Assembly: GCA_004555865.1 (NCBI GenBank)
Contig: SFJO01000016.1
Coordinates: forward strand, 1-49,628
Direction: 5' to 3'
Origin: Oscillospiraceae bacterium
GTDB lineage: Bacteria; Bacillota; Clostridia; Oscillospirales; Ruminococcaceae
DNA length: 49,628 nt
Positions 31,258 to 39,457 of this stretch are shown here, piece by piece (position 1 is the first letter of the stretch; the number at the start of each line of letters is the position of its first letter). Made by a program: the position numbers and the translations under genes. Below the pieces are notes generated by a model that did not search any database, was not told the DNA's origin, and saw nothing but the letters and a program-made list of their open reading frames with translations.

Positions 31258-32535
31258 ATGTATTCCATCGGGATCATTGCGGTGGCCGCCTCCCTGAAGA
31301 ACATCATGGAGATCGCCCCCCAGATGCAGGAGCAGTGCAACGTCACCTTTTTGACCTACACCTCCAACGACAATCTGGTTTACATCTATCAGCAGAATGT
31401 GAACCAGTTCGATGCGCTGCTGTTCGGCGGCTCATACACCTACAACATTCTGCTGGAGCGGGTGGGCAGCATTTCCAAGCCCTGTGCCTTCTTCAACATT
31501 GCAGACCGGGATTACTACCGGGTAATTGCCCAGCTGGCCATTCAGGAGCCGGGTGTGGATTTTTCGCGGGTGTTCTTCGATCAGCCGGATCAGCCCGTGG
31601 ATCTTGAGCCGGTACTTGGGAAAAAGGGACTTTCCATTGTGGAAGAGATCGACCCCTCAGTGACCTTCGGCGACTATTGGAACCAGGGCCTGAACCGCTA
31701 CCGGGAGCTGTGGCAGAGCGGCCAGGCGGATTGGATCGTCAGCCGCTTCGGCAGCATGGAGGAGCAGTTGCAGAAAGAGGGCATTCGCTACAAACTGCTG
31801 CTGCCCTCGAAGGAATCCATGCTGGATACGTTCTACGGCCTGCTGCTGCGCCTACAGGAAAAAGCCCCCCGGGGCGGGGCCACGGGCATTGGCCTGCTGC
31901 GCCCCCACAGCAGCAGCGAGCGCCAGCTGGAGGACCTGGCCATGGCAGCCGAGCAGGCCAGCCGCCAGATGGGCGGGGTATTTTTGGTGTACCGTCACGG
32001 CCACCATGTGGAGCTGACCGTGAGCGCCCCCACCCTGTGGGAGGCCACCCGCCAGTACACCAGCAGCCGCCTGCTGCCCTTTTTGAAAAAGCGGCTGGAT
32101 TTCCCCTTTGCCATCGGCTGGGGCTGCGCCGAGGACGTGATCGCCGCCCACCGAGGGGCCAGCCGGGCGCTGAAAAACGCCCTGAGCCAGCCGGTCTCGT
32201 CGGCGTTTCTGGTGACGGAGGACGCTTACCTGATCGGCCCTCTGGCCGAGGAGAGAACCGGGGCGCCCACTGCGGTGCAGCGCCCGCAGGAGTTGATGTA
32301 CCGTCTGCCCGCCCGGTATGTGCACCAGTTGGCGGAAGCCTTTGAGGGCAAGAAGGAAGTGGTGCTGTGCGCCCAGGAGATGGGGGAGATCCTGAATCTG
32401 ACCACCCGCAGCGCCGCGCGCATCCTCAGCCAGCTGGCGGACGCAGGCAGCGCGGTGACGGCCAACAAGCGGGGCATGAGCCAGCGCGGCCGCCCGGTGA
32501 AGTATTACCGGCTGGACCTGGAAGCCTTGGGCTGA
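31258..32535 (+). CDS. Unassigned transcriptional regulator: sensor-like N-terminus, degenerate GGDEF-like middle, C-terminal winged HTH
   Basis: I do not recognise a named family for this 425-residue protein. Residues 1-150 (YSIGIIAVAASLKNIMEIAPQM, DALLFGGSYTYNILLERV) resemble a Rossmann-like receptor of the PrpR_N or periplasmic-binding kind. Residues about 205-320 (TGIGLLRPHSSSERQLEDLA, FAIGWGCAEDVIAAHRGASRALKNAL) have the degenerate GGDEF-like look of PucR/CdaR middle domains. Residues 355-425 (CAQEMGEILNLTTRSAARIL, SQRGRPVKYYRL) form a winged helix. AAAAGGAG precedes the ATG. Divergent from the AbgB-like/SLC13 pair, it is probably their regulator. Domain assignments are by eye. Confidence 0.65.
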   Translation: MYSIGIIAVAASLKNIMEIAPQMQEQCNVTFLTYTSNDNLVYIYQQNVNQFDALLFGGSYTYNILLERVGSISKPCAFFNIADRDYYRVIAQLAIQEPGVDFSRVFFDQPDQPVDLEPVLGKKGLSIVEEIDPSVTFGDYWNQGLNRYRELWQSGQADWIVSRFGSMEEQLQKEGIRYKLLLPSKESMLDTFYGLLLRLQEKAPRGGATGIGLLRPHSSSERQLEDLAMAAEQASRQMGGVFLVYRHGHHVELTVSAPTLWEATRQYTSSRLLPFLKKRLDFPFAIGWGCAEDVIAAHRGASRALKNALSQPVSSAFLVTEDAYLIGPLAEERTGAPTAVQRPQELMYRLPARYVHQLAEAFEGKKEVVLCAQEMGEILNLTTRSAARILSQLADAGSAVTANKRGMSQRGRPVKYYRLDLEALG

Positions 32536-32576
32536 ATTGCAGCCGTTCGGCGGCAAAATTGAAGCGGAGAAACGAA

Positions 32577-32612
32577 AAGACGGCCTGCCCCTTTTTGGGG
32601 GCGGGCCGTCTT
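32577..32612. terminator. Terminator between convergent genes
   Basis: A 15-bp stem with one G-U pair (32577-32591 with 32598-32612) encloses TTTTT and G. The flank gives CTTTTCG on the minus strand, so it likely serves the minus gene at 32,647 and may also stop the regulator transcript. Confidence 0.7.
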
Positions 32613-32646
32613 GCGGCATAAGTGCCGGAATGGCTGCAAATGGGAT

Positions 32647-33723
32647 TTATTGTGTTACCAGGTCGGCCAGTTTCCAGCGGCCTCCGGTTTTCAAAAAGGC
32701 CATGTCGTACTGGGAGGGATACTCGTACTCACGCCCGCCGCTGCGGCTGACCTTGTAGGTGAACGAGACGTGGCAGGTGAAGGCATTTTCGCCGTAGCAG
32801 AGCAGCTCGGTGATCTCCATATCCTCAAATTCATGGCTGGTGTGCTCGGCATACCAGATGTTGTTGTAGGAGGCCACCCGCTTCTGGAACTCGCTGCCGT
32901 AGATCAGCTGGGCCAGCATGACGGAGCGGTCGGTGTCCCTCGAGATGAAGGTGGCGTAGGTCTCGGCGGCCTGCTGGGCCAGGGACTTGTAGGTTTCGGC
33001 CGTTTTCTCATCCGGCTTCAGCAGAACCGTGTAGACGCCGAGGGGGGCGTCCTCGCCCTCTTCCGGGTCGCTCTGCTCCACGGCGCAGCGGCCGTTTTCG
33101 CTTTCGGCCGTCACATCCGGCTCGCCCAGTACGCCGGTCACCCGGTAAAGGGTCATCTGCGGGCCGGAAACGGTCTCAGGCAGGCCTGCATAAGCGGGGG
33201 CCAGCGTGGTGTCGGCCTCCTCCGGTGCCAGCAGCACCCCGTTGACCCACACATCGGTGTCCTCGGGGGCAAGCACCTCATACCAGCCGTCCAGGTCCAG
33301 ATGGGTGCGCACCTGCCAGGGGCCGTTTTCGGTCTCCTGCCAGACGTCCAGGTCGGCAACAGGACTTCCGTTTGCCATCACCGCGTACAGGCGCCGCCCG
33401 TCGGCCCCGCCGGTGCGCTGGTTGAAGATGGCCTGGCTCAGGTTCTGGCCGTCGTACAGGCGTTTCAAGTAGGCGATGTATTCTTCTTTTCCGGTAAATT
33501 CCGTGGGGGTGAAGCCGGAGGCCTCGTACAGCTGGTCATACTCCTGCTGCTGCACCTGGATAAGATAGCGGCGCATGGCGGCGGCCGGTGTGCCGGCCTC
33601 GTACTTTTTCAGGGCCTGCCACAGCAGAGCGCACAGCACGGCCGTCAGCACCAGCATTCCCACAAAGAAAAGGCCAAGCCCCTTCCAGAAGCCGCCCCGG
33701 CGGCCGGTGTTTTGTTTTGTCAT
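32647..33723 (-). CDS. Membrane-anchored extracytoplasmic protein of unknown function
   Basis: I do not recognise the family. The 358-residue protein has a short basic cytoplasmic tail (MTKQNTGRRGGFWKG) and one transmembrane helix (about 15-37). A long soluble region follows. Residues about 45-105 (MRRYLIQVQQQEYDQLYEAS, YLKRLYDGQNL) and the C-terminal 100 residues (YATFISRDTDRSVMLAQLI, FTCHVSFTYKVS, DMAFLKTGGRWKLADLVTQ) look like two NTF2-like or DUF4878-like modules. A middle part is strand-rich and acidic (EQSDPEEGEDAP). It starts 10 bases after the phosphodiester glycosidase gene, so both are co-transcribed and probably act outside the membrane. Confidence 0.75.
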   Translation of the reverse strand: MTKQNTGRRGGFWKGLGLFFVGMLVLTAVLCALLWQALKKYEAGTPAAAMRRYLIQVQQQEYDQLYEASGFTPTEFTGKEEYIAYLKRLYDGQNLSQAIFNQRTGGADGRRLYAVMANGSPVADLDVWQETENGPWQVRTHLDLDGWYEVLAPEDTDVWVNGVLLAPEEADTTLAPAYAGLPETVSGPQMTLYRVTGVLGEPDVTAESENGRCAVEQSDPEEGEDAPLGVYTVLLKPDEKTAETYKSLAQQAAETYATFISRDTDRSVMLAQLIYGSEFQKRVASYNNIWYAEHTSHEFEDMEITELLCYGENAFTCHVSFTYKVSRSGGREYEYPSQYDMAFLKTGGRWKLADLVTQ

Positions 33724-33733
33724 GGAAGGTTCC

Positions 33734-34798
33734 TCATTTCACAATAAAAGCGGTGGGCAGATTGCGGGGGCCGTAGAGGGAAGCGCACACGTTGCGCACC
33801 TCGCCGTCGTACAGCAGAATGGTGGAAGAGCCGCCGTCCAGATTGCCTGCGTTCACCGCGCCGTATTCCAGCATCACGTCAATGCAGTCCTTGTAGGTGG
33901 CCCCCAGGCTGTGGGGCTGGCGGCCGTCGATCACCAGCATCAGCACGGCACCGTCGGCCCGCTGGCCCAGCACGGTGCGGGGGTTCAGTCCGCCGCCGGA
34001 GCCGGTCACTTCCATGGCCTGCCCGTCCACAATGAAGGCGGGGCCGAAGCTCACCGCGTCCCGGATGCCCCGATCCAGACATTCCTGCCCGGTCAGGGTG
34101 CCCACCACCAGCACGTCGTTTTGGTCAAAGCCCACGATGGAACTGGAGCTGTTCAGGTCGCCATAGAGCAGTTCGCCGTCCTTGATCACCAGCCCGATGG
34201 GCAGCCCGCCGGTGCCGGCACCGCCGGTGTCCACAAAGCCGCCGGCGTTGATGCCGGCAATGGCGCCTTCCTCCTCCACAAATTCCTCCACGGTTCGCCC
34301 GTTGGCGGAGGAGCTGAATTCCGGTGCGGCGGCCACCTTGACCCGGGAGGGGTCGTGTACGATGAGCATCTTCCCCTTGAAGGTGGGACCGCTCACGTCC
34401 ACCAGCTCGATGGTGTCCTTGGGCACATCCTTGTCCGACTGCTCAAATCCGGAGAGCTGCGTCACCGAACCGTCGGCAACCACGGCGTTCCGCGCCAGGA
34501 TCTCGTCCACCTCGCTCTGCGTGAAGCAGATGCGGGCCAGAAAATCCATGGCGCTGGTTTCGGTCACGCTGGTGACGAATAGATCCCGGGCGGTGGGGGA
34601 CGGCCCCTTGCACACGACCACGATCACACCCAGAAGCAGAATGACCAGCGAGAGAAGCACCACGCCCAGCACGGCAAGCCCGCGGCCCAGAATGCGCAGC
34701 GGGCCGCCCTGGCGGGGGACAGCCTCTGCGGGCACAGGGGCCGCGGCAGCGGGGTGAAACACTATGCGCTGCGGCTGATCGTTACGTTTGATTTTCAT
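33734..34798 (-). CDS. Phosphodiester glycosidase (NAGPA) domain protein, membrane-anchored
   Basis: The 354-residue protein has a basic Pro-rich tail, one transmembrane helix (about 37-63, LAVLGVVLLSLVILLLGVIVVV) and a NAGPA domain. INAGGFVDTGGAGTGG, SFGPAFIVDGQ, GLNPRTVLGQRADG and the hallmark NAGNLDGGSSTILLYDGE are all visible. Domains of this family remove covering N-acetylglucosamine phosphodiesters or act on envelope polysaccharides such as teichoic or exopolysaccharide linkages. GAGG lies about 12 bases before the ATG. It leads an operon with the unknown extracytoplasmic protein at 32,647. Confidence 0.88.
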   Translation of the reverse strand: MKIKRNDQPQRIVFHPAAAAPVPAEAVPRQGGPLRILGRGLAVLGVVLLSLVILLLGVIVVVCKGPSPTARDLFVTSVTETSAMDFLARICFTQSEVDEILARNAVVADGSVTQLSGFEQSDKDVPKDTIELVDVSGPTFKGKMLIVHDPSRVKVAAAPEFSSSANGRTVEEFVEEEGAIAGINAGGFVDTGGAGTGGLPIGLVIKDGELLYGDLNSSSSIVGFDQNDVLVVGTLTGQECLDRGIRDAVSFGPAFIVDGQAMEVTGSGGGLNPRTVLGQRADGAVLMLVIDGRQPHSLGATYKDCIDVMLEYGAVNAGNLDGGSSTILLYDGEVRNVCASLYGPRNLPTAFIVK

Positions 34799-34904
34799 AA
34801 ATGGCGATTAACCTCTTTGTTTGCAGATACTTTCCCATGGAACACACCCGGCTACCGGCACAAAATCTGTCAAATCGGTCGGAAATCGGGCGATTCTGCC
34901 CGCT

Positions 34905-34913
34905 ATTATAGCA
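34905..34913 (-). promoter_or_regulatory. Extended -10 promoter of the NAGPA operon
   Basis: On the minus strand TGC-TATAAT (34913-34905) forms an extended -10 about 110 bases before the NAGPA start. No strong -35 box is apparent. Confidence 0.5.
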
Positions 34914-35000
34914 CAAGATGCCCGCTGATTCATCCGTTTTTTCCCGGAATGAAACAATATTCATTGAATTTTTTCATTTTGACCCCGTTTTTGGCAAACA

Positions 35001-35034
35001 AAAATGGCACAGCCCGAAGGCTGTGCCATAAAAA
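35001..35034 (-). terminator. Terminator after the GGGtGRT gene
   Basis: TGGCACAGCC-cgaa-GGCTGTGCCA (35005-35028) has A-runs on both sides. On the minus strand TTTTTGTTTG follows the stem, closing the NifU-like/GGGtGRT operon. Confidence 0.85.
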
Positions 35035-35054
35035 ATCCGAAAAAAACCGTTGGC

Positions 35055-36053
35055 TCAGGCGTTGGCCTGGCTGGCGGCCACGGCGCAGGCCACGGTAGCG
35101 CCCACCATGGGGTTATTGCCCATGCCGATCAGACCCATCATCTCCACGTGCGCAGGCACGGAGGAGGAGCCGGCGAACTGAGCGTCGCCATGCATACGGC
35201 CCATGCTGTCGGTCAGGCCATAGCTGGCGGGGCCGGCGGCCACATTGTCGGGATGCAGGGTACGGCCGGTGCCGCCGCCGGAAGCGACGGAGAAGTACTT
35301 CTTGCCGTTCTCGATGGCCCACTTCTTGTAGGTGCCAGCCACCAGATGCTGGAAGCGGGTGGGGTTGGTGGAGTTGCCGGTGATGGAAACCTCAACGCCC
35401 TCGTGCTTCATGATGGCAACGCCTTCCAGCACGTCGTTGGCGCCGTAGCACTTGACGGCGGCGCGCTCGCCCTCGCTGAAGGCGCGCTCTTCCACGACCT
35501 TCAGCTCGCCGGTCTTGAAATCAAAGTCGGTCTTCACATAGGTGAAGCCGTTGATGCGGCTGATGATGTAGGCAGCGTCCTTGCCCAGGCCGTTCAGAAT
35601 CACGCGCAGAGGCGTTTTGCGGGCCTTGTTGGCGGTGCGGGCGATGCCGATGGCACCCTCGGCGGCGGCGAAGGACTCGTGGCCGGCCAGGAAGGCGAAG
35701 CACTTGGTCTCATCGCGCAGCAGCATGGCGCCCAGGTTGCCGTGGCCCAGGCCCACCTGGCGCTGCTCGGCCACAGAGCCGGGCACGGTGAAGGCCTCCA
35801 GGCCCTCGCCGATGGCGGCGGCGCAGTCGGCCGCATTGGTCAGGCCGCGCTTCACGGCAATGGCAGTGCCCAGGGTGTAGGCCCATACGGCATTGTCAAA
35901 GCAGATGGGCTGCACGCCGCGCACGATCTTGTCGCAGTCGATGCCCTTTGCGAGGAGCATTTCGTTGCAGGCGTCCAGGGATTCCAGGCCGTTGGCCTTC
36001 AGGCATGCCTCGATTTTGGGCATACGGCGCTCCATCGATTCAAACTTAGCCAT
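35055..36053 (-). CDS. GGGtGRT family protein
   Basis: The 332-residue protein is named for its motif, seen here as SGGGTGRTLHPDN (residues 259-265). Other conserved-looking blocks are EQRQVGLGHGNLGAMLLRD, FAFLAGHESFAAAEGAIGI, ITGNSTNPTRFQHLVAGTY and the Ala-rich end MMGLIGMGNNPMVGATVACAVA. The family is found in anaerobes and has no established reaction. AGAGGAGGAG lies 8-9 bases before the ATG. It is always worth reading with its neighbour, a NifU-like scaffold gene ending 17 bases upstream in the same operon, which suggests an iron-sulfur-linked role. Confidence 0.88.
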   Translation of the reverse strand: MAKFESMERRMPKIEACLKANGLESLDACNEMLLAKGIDCDKIVRGVQPICFDNAVWAYTLGTAIAVKRGLTNAADCAAAIGEGLEAFTVPGSVAEQRQVGLGHGNLGAMLLRDETKCFAFLAGHESFAAAEGAIGIARTANKARKTPLRVILNGLGKDAAYIISRINGFTYVKTDFDFKTGELKVVEERAFSEGERAAVKCYGANDVLEGVAIMKHEGVEVSITGNSTNPTRFQHLVAGTYKKWAIENGKKYFSVASGGGTGRTLHPDNVAAGPASYGLTDSMGRMHGDAQFAGSSSVPAHVEMMGLIGMGNNPMVGATVACAVAASQANA

Positions 36054-36070
36054 TGTTTGCTCCTCCTCTC

Positions 36071-36763
36071 TTATTCTTCACGGGGGTCGATGTACTTGGC
36101 AGCGCCATCGAACCGGCCGTAGGTGCCCACGTTGCTCTCGTAGGCCTTCTTCGGGTCTTCACCGTGACGGATGGCTTCCATCATCTTGCCCAACCGCACG
36201 AACTGGTAGCCGATGACTTCGCTGTTTTCATCCAGAGCCAGCTTGGTGATGTAACCCTCGGTCAGTTCCAGATAGCGCACGCCCTTGGCACGGGTAGAGA
36301 AGATGGTACCGGTCATGCTGCGCAGGCCCTTGCCCAGATCCTCCAGGCCGGCGCCAATGGGCAGGCCGTCCTCGCTGAAGGCGGTCTGGCTGCGGCCGTA
36401 AACGATCTGCAGGAACAGCTCACGCATGGCCACGTTGATGGCGTCGCACACCAGGTCGGTGTTCAGCGCCTCCAGAATGGTCTTGCCGGGGAGAATTTCG
36501 CCAGCCATGGCGGCAGAATGGGTCATGCCGGAGCAGCCGATGGTTTCCACCAGGGCTTCTTCAATGACGCCGTTCTTCACGTTCAGGCTCAGCTTGCAGG
36601 TACCCTGCTGAGGGGCGCACCAGCCCACGCCGTGGGTATAACCGCTGATGTCCTTGATCTCGTAAGCCTTGACCCAGTTGCCCTCTTCGGGAATGGGGGC
36701 GGGACCGTGGTTGGGGCCCTTGGTCAGAGGACACATACGCTCTACTTCATGAGAATAGGTCAT
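36071..36763 (-). CDS. NifU/IscU-like iron-sulfur scaffold protein
   Basis: The 230-residue protein resembles NifU-N/IscU in its middle (ALVETIGCSGMTHSAAMAGEILPGKTILEAL), with Cys77 corresponding to the second scaffold cysteine. GVGWCAPQQGTCKLSL supplies Cys49 and Cys56 near the first position, and Cys106 (DLVCDAI) and Cys11 are further candidates. The third classical IscU cysteine is not placed as usual. A C-terminal part (about 130-230) has no obvious match. AAGGAG precedes the ATG at 36,763. No IscS or SUF genes lie nearby, so it is probably dedicated to its operon partner, the GGGtGRT protein. Confidence 0.85.
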   Translation of the reverse strand: MTYSHEVERMCPLTKGPNHGPAPIPEEGNWVKAYEIKDISGYTHGVGWCAPQQGTCKLSLNVKNGVIEEALVETIGCSGMTHSAAMAGEILPGKTILEALNTDLVCDAINVAMRELFLQIVYGRSQTAFSEDGLPIGAGLEDLGKGLRSMTGTIFSTRAKGVRYLELTEGYITKLALDENSEVIGYQFVRLGKMMEAIRHGEDPKKAYESNVGTYGRFDGAAKYIDPREE

Positions 36764-36834
36764 AATAGTACTCTCCTTTACTTTTTGTTGCCAGGCGGAT
36801 GCAAAGCGAAAACAGACTTTGTCAATCCTTTATC

Positions 36835-36863
36835 ATTATAAATAAGGGCGTTTGTTTTTTCAA
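36835..36863 (-). promoter_or_regulatory. Promoter of the NifU-like/GGGtGRT operon
   Basis: On the minus strand TTGAAA (36863-36858), a 17-base spacer and TATAAT (36840-36835) match consensus well. The rest of 36,864-37,050 shows no gene. Confidence 0.75.
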
Positions 36864-37063
36864 GGCGTTTTGACCCGTTGGCGCAAAAAATCCAGCTGAT
36901 AAGCGGCAACTCCAGCCCCCAATCCGCCTGCAGTGGGAAAACGCGGGCAGGGCGGGCACCCTGCGGCGCAAGGGCGGAACGAAAAAGCGGGCCTTTGTAA
37001 ATTTTTGAATTTCTGCGGCAAATTTTTGTTGCGCAAACGGCCTGCACCTGTTATAGTTATAAC

Positions 37064-37247
37064 ATAGACAAAGTTTTGCGGCAGAATTGCGCCCTCCCGG
37101 CGCGGCACTGCCCGAAGCGTTTTGTCAAAGGCAAGGCCAGGTGTGGGGACCCGGCTTTGCGGTTTCTGAAGTTGAACATTTTATTGCACACAGCCGAAGG
37201 GCCGGGCAGAGCGCAGATCAGCGCCTGCCCGGCCCTTCGGCTTTTTT
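37064..37247 (+). ncRNA. Candidate small RNA overlapping the 3' end of the MFS gene
   Basis: TTGCGC (37029-37034), 17 bases and TATAGT (37052-37057) form a plausible promoter. The predicted transcript has a long hairpin with outer arms near 37,067 and 37,127 (GACAAA/TTTGTC, CGGCAG/CTGCC, GCGCC/GGCGC). A second hairpin is GCAAGGCC/GGCTTTGC (about 37,131-37,160). A 17-bp perfect terminator stem (37193-37209 with 37225-37241) is followed by TTTTTT. The terminator is on the plus strand, while all annotated genes here are minus, so it must end a separate transcript. It also overlaps the last codons of the MFS gene, giving antisense overlap. No ORF with a ribosome site is present. Confidence 0.5.
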
Positions 37248-38453
37248 GGCGGCTGGGCGGCCCGGCTGCTGCGGCGCTTCGGGAAGGGCTGTCAGGCACA
37301 GCGCCCCCAGGGCTGCGGCCCCGGCTGCCAGCCAGTGGCGGCCGCCTTCCAGTCCCCAAAGCCGCGCCAGCAAAGGAAACCCCAGGCTGCCGGCGCTCAT
37401 ACCCAGGGCCAGAAAGCCGTAGTTGATCCCGGCGTGGGGCAGGCCGAAGCGGTCGGTACACAGGGCGGGCAGCAGGGCGGCCTCGCCGGAATAGCAGAAG
37501 GTGAGGGCGGTGTAGCAGGCCACCACCCAGCCGCCCCGGGCAAACGCGAAGGCCGCCGAAAGCCCGCACAGCCCCCAAAGCAGCAGAATGTCCGTTCGGC
37601 GGCGGCCCAATCGGTCGCTGGCCATGGGCATGAGCAGGCGGCCGGCGGCGCTGCCCAGGCTGCCCACGGCAACGCAGAGGTGGGCGGCCCCCTCGCTCAG
37701 GCCCCGCTGCTGGCCCAGGCTGACGATCACCGGGCTGAACAGCAGCACAGCCGGTGCGGCCAGCGCCACCGAGGCCGTGCACAGCCAGTAATCCCGGGTG
37801 CGCAGCATCCGGGCGGGCGGAAGATCCAGGGGCGGGCGCTTGTATGGGCGGCCCTGGCGGCTGGGCAGCGGCGCCTCGGGGGGCGGGTCTTGCAGAAGGA
37901 GGCTTCCGGCGGCGCACACGGCAAAGCTCAGCCCGGCCAGCCGCCAAAAGCAGGCCCGAATGCCCGCCTGCCCGCCCACCCGCCGTACAAACAGCGTGAG
38001 GAAGGCCCCGGAAGCCCCCACTGCCCCACCGATGAACCCGGTGGCCAGGCCCTTTTTATCTCGGTACCACTTTTGGGCGCAGCTCATCACGGCCGGGTAG
38101 AGAAAGGCCGTGCCCAGCCCAACCGGCAGGCTGAACCCCAGGCAGAACAGCCCAGCCGCCCCGCGGGGCACAAAGCCCGCCGCCGCCATGCCGAAGGTAA
38201 GCAGGGCGGTGCCCCAAAGCCCGGCGGCACGGGGGCCTTTTGTGTCCTGCAGGTAGCCGCCGAAAACACAGCCCACCCCGAACCAGGCGATGGTCAGGCT
38301 GAACACGGCGCTCACGTCGGCCCGGCTCAGGTTGTATTCGGCCATGACCGGGCGGCGGAATATGCCCCAGGCGGCCGGAATGCCGGTGAGAATCTGGATG
38401 GCGGCCCCGGCTGCCAGAATCAGCCACCGGTTTGAGCGGTTCAGCAGCATCAT
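37218..38453 (-). CDS. MFS transporter, OFA (oxalate/formate antiporter-like) family
   Basis: The 411-residue protein has about 12 helices and starts MMLLNRSNRWLILAAGAAIQ at 38,453, 7 bases after AAGGAGG. GIPAAWGIFRRPVMAEY, FGGYLQDTKGPR and the conserved YPAVMSCAQKWYRDKKGLATGFIGGAVG are typical of OxlT-type MFS proteins; VGSLGSAAGRLLMPMASDRLGRR is the second-half MFS loop. It probably exchanges monocarboxylates or dicarboxylates; no enzyme gene nearby hints at which. Its last residues are Arg/Pro/Gly-rich and overlap the plus-strand terminator at 37,193-37,247. Confidence 0.88.
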   Translation of the reverse strand: MMLLNRSNRWLILAAGAAIQILTGIPAAWGIFRRPVMAEYNLSRADVSAVFSLTIAWFGVGCVFGGYLQDTKGPRAAGLWGTALLTFGMAAAGFVPRGAAGLFCLGFSLPVGLGTAFLYPAVMSCAQKWYRDKKGLATGFIGGAVGASGAFLTLFVRRVGGQAGIRACFWRLAGLSFAVCAAGSLLLQDPPPEAPLPSRQGRPYKRPPLDLPPARMLRTRDYWLCTASVALAAPAVLLFSPVIVSLGQQRGLSEGAAHLCVAVGSLGSAAGRLLMPMASDRLGRRRTDILLLWGLCGLSAAFAFARGGWVVACYTALTFCYSGEAALLPALCTDRFGLPHAGINYGFLALGMSAGSLGFPLLARLWGLEGGRHWLAAGAAALGALCLTALPEAPQQPGRPAAKKAEGPGRR

Positions 38454-38572
38454 GGCGGCGCCTCCTTTCCGGGCAGAATGACCCGTAAGGAAAGTATGGG
38501 CTGCCCGGCCGCCGGTTATGCGATGGGGCAGAACGCCAGGAAAGAGACAGCCCCGAACCCCGCGAAAACAAC

Positions 38573-38602
38573 AAAAAACCTCCCCCGGAAGCCGGGGAAG
38601 GC
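38573..38602 (-). terminator. Terminator after the 38,645 gene
   Basis: On the minus strand CCTTCCCCGG-cttc-CGGGGGAGG is followed by TTTTTTG. Confidence 0.85.
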
Positions 38603-38644
38603 TGGAAAAACTCAATTCTGGGGGAACGTACAGAAAGCCGCAGG

Positions 38645-39457
38645 TTACGCCGCGCCGGACTCGCTGGCCACGGCCGTATCACCCACCGAGTTGCGCAGGG
38701 CCTCGTTGGGGTCGCTCTGGCTCTGGCTCTGGCTGTCGGAGGAGTCCGCGCTGGAGGCGTTGTCCGCCTTCATGCGGCTCTCCTGCAGGCTGGTCAGGTA
38801 CCAGCTGCCGTCGGTCTTGGCAAACACATAGTCCATGTACTTGGTGGGTTCGGTGGCGGCGCTGAAGGAGAAGTCGGTGCTGGAGAAGGTGGGAATGTAG
38901 CCCACGGTCACGTACATCTTTCCGTCCTTGCGCTGGAACTTTTCCACCTGCGGGGTGTACTGGCCCACCAGGCCGGTTACGGGGATCAGGTAGCCCTGCT
39001 TGTCCTCCAGATACTGGAACATCATCTCGCTGGACTCGAAGGACTCATGGGTGATCTTGTAATCGGGGCCGACCAGCTTGGCCATGGTGGCGTCCACCTC
39101 CAAAGCGGGCAGAATAATGCCGTCGGTGTCCGGGTCACGCTCGTAGTTGTCCAGATTGTCCTGATTGGCCAGCGCGTTGTAAATGGTGCCCCAGATGGCG
39201 GCTTCGGTCAGCTGCTTGGAGTCGGCCGCATCCAGCGATTCAAAGGGCAGCGGGTCCAGCATCACCAGGCACTGGAGCTTGTTGGCATACTCCTGCTTTT
39301 TCTTGGTGTCGTCAAACAGGGCGGCCACAACGCCCAGCCCGCTGGAAATCACCGTGCCGATGCCCACCACAACCAGGCAGCATACCAGCAGGCCCGCCAG
39401 CTGGCGGAACCGGCGGCGCTTCATGCGGTTATACTCTTCGTTCGTCATCATTGCCAT
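38645..39457 (-). CDS. Membrane-anchored extracytoplasmic protein of unknown function
   Basis: I do not recognise the family. The 270-residue protein starts MAMMTNEEYNRMKRRRFRQL at 39,457 after GGGAGGG; the longer open frame lacks a signal. One transmembrane helix (about 20-42, AGLLVCCLVVVGIGTVISSGL) is followed by a soluble region. Residues about 60-130 include a helical segment (ADSKQLTEAAIWGTIYNALA), and 130-225 are strand-rich and end with YMDYVFAKTDGSWYLTSLQESRM, recalling NTF2-like folds. A Ser/Asp/Gln-rich, apparently disordered tail closes the protein. Overall design is similar to the protein at 32,647, but no obvious sequence identity was seen. It lies alone between the MFS gene and gltX. 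Confidence 0.75.
   Translation of the reverse strand: MAMMTNEEYNRMKRRRFRQLAGLLVCCLVVVGIGTVISSGLGVVAALFDDTKKKQEYANKLQCLVMLDPLPFESLDAADSKQLTEAAIWGTIYNALANQDNLDNYERDPDTDGIILPALEVDATMAKLVGPDYKITHESFESSEMMFQYLEDKQGYLIPVTGLVGQYTPQVEKFQRKDGKMYVTVGYIPTFSSTDFSFSAATEPTKYMDYVFAKTDGSWYLTSLQESRMKADNASSADSSDSQSQSQSDPNEALRNSVGDTAVASESGAA

Noticed and set aside
36778..37192. Protein-coding gene in the region between the NifU-like and MFS genes
   Set aside because: Short frames lack ribosome sites. The region is better explained by a minus-strand promoter and a plus-strand structured transcript.
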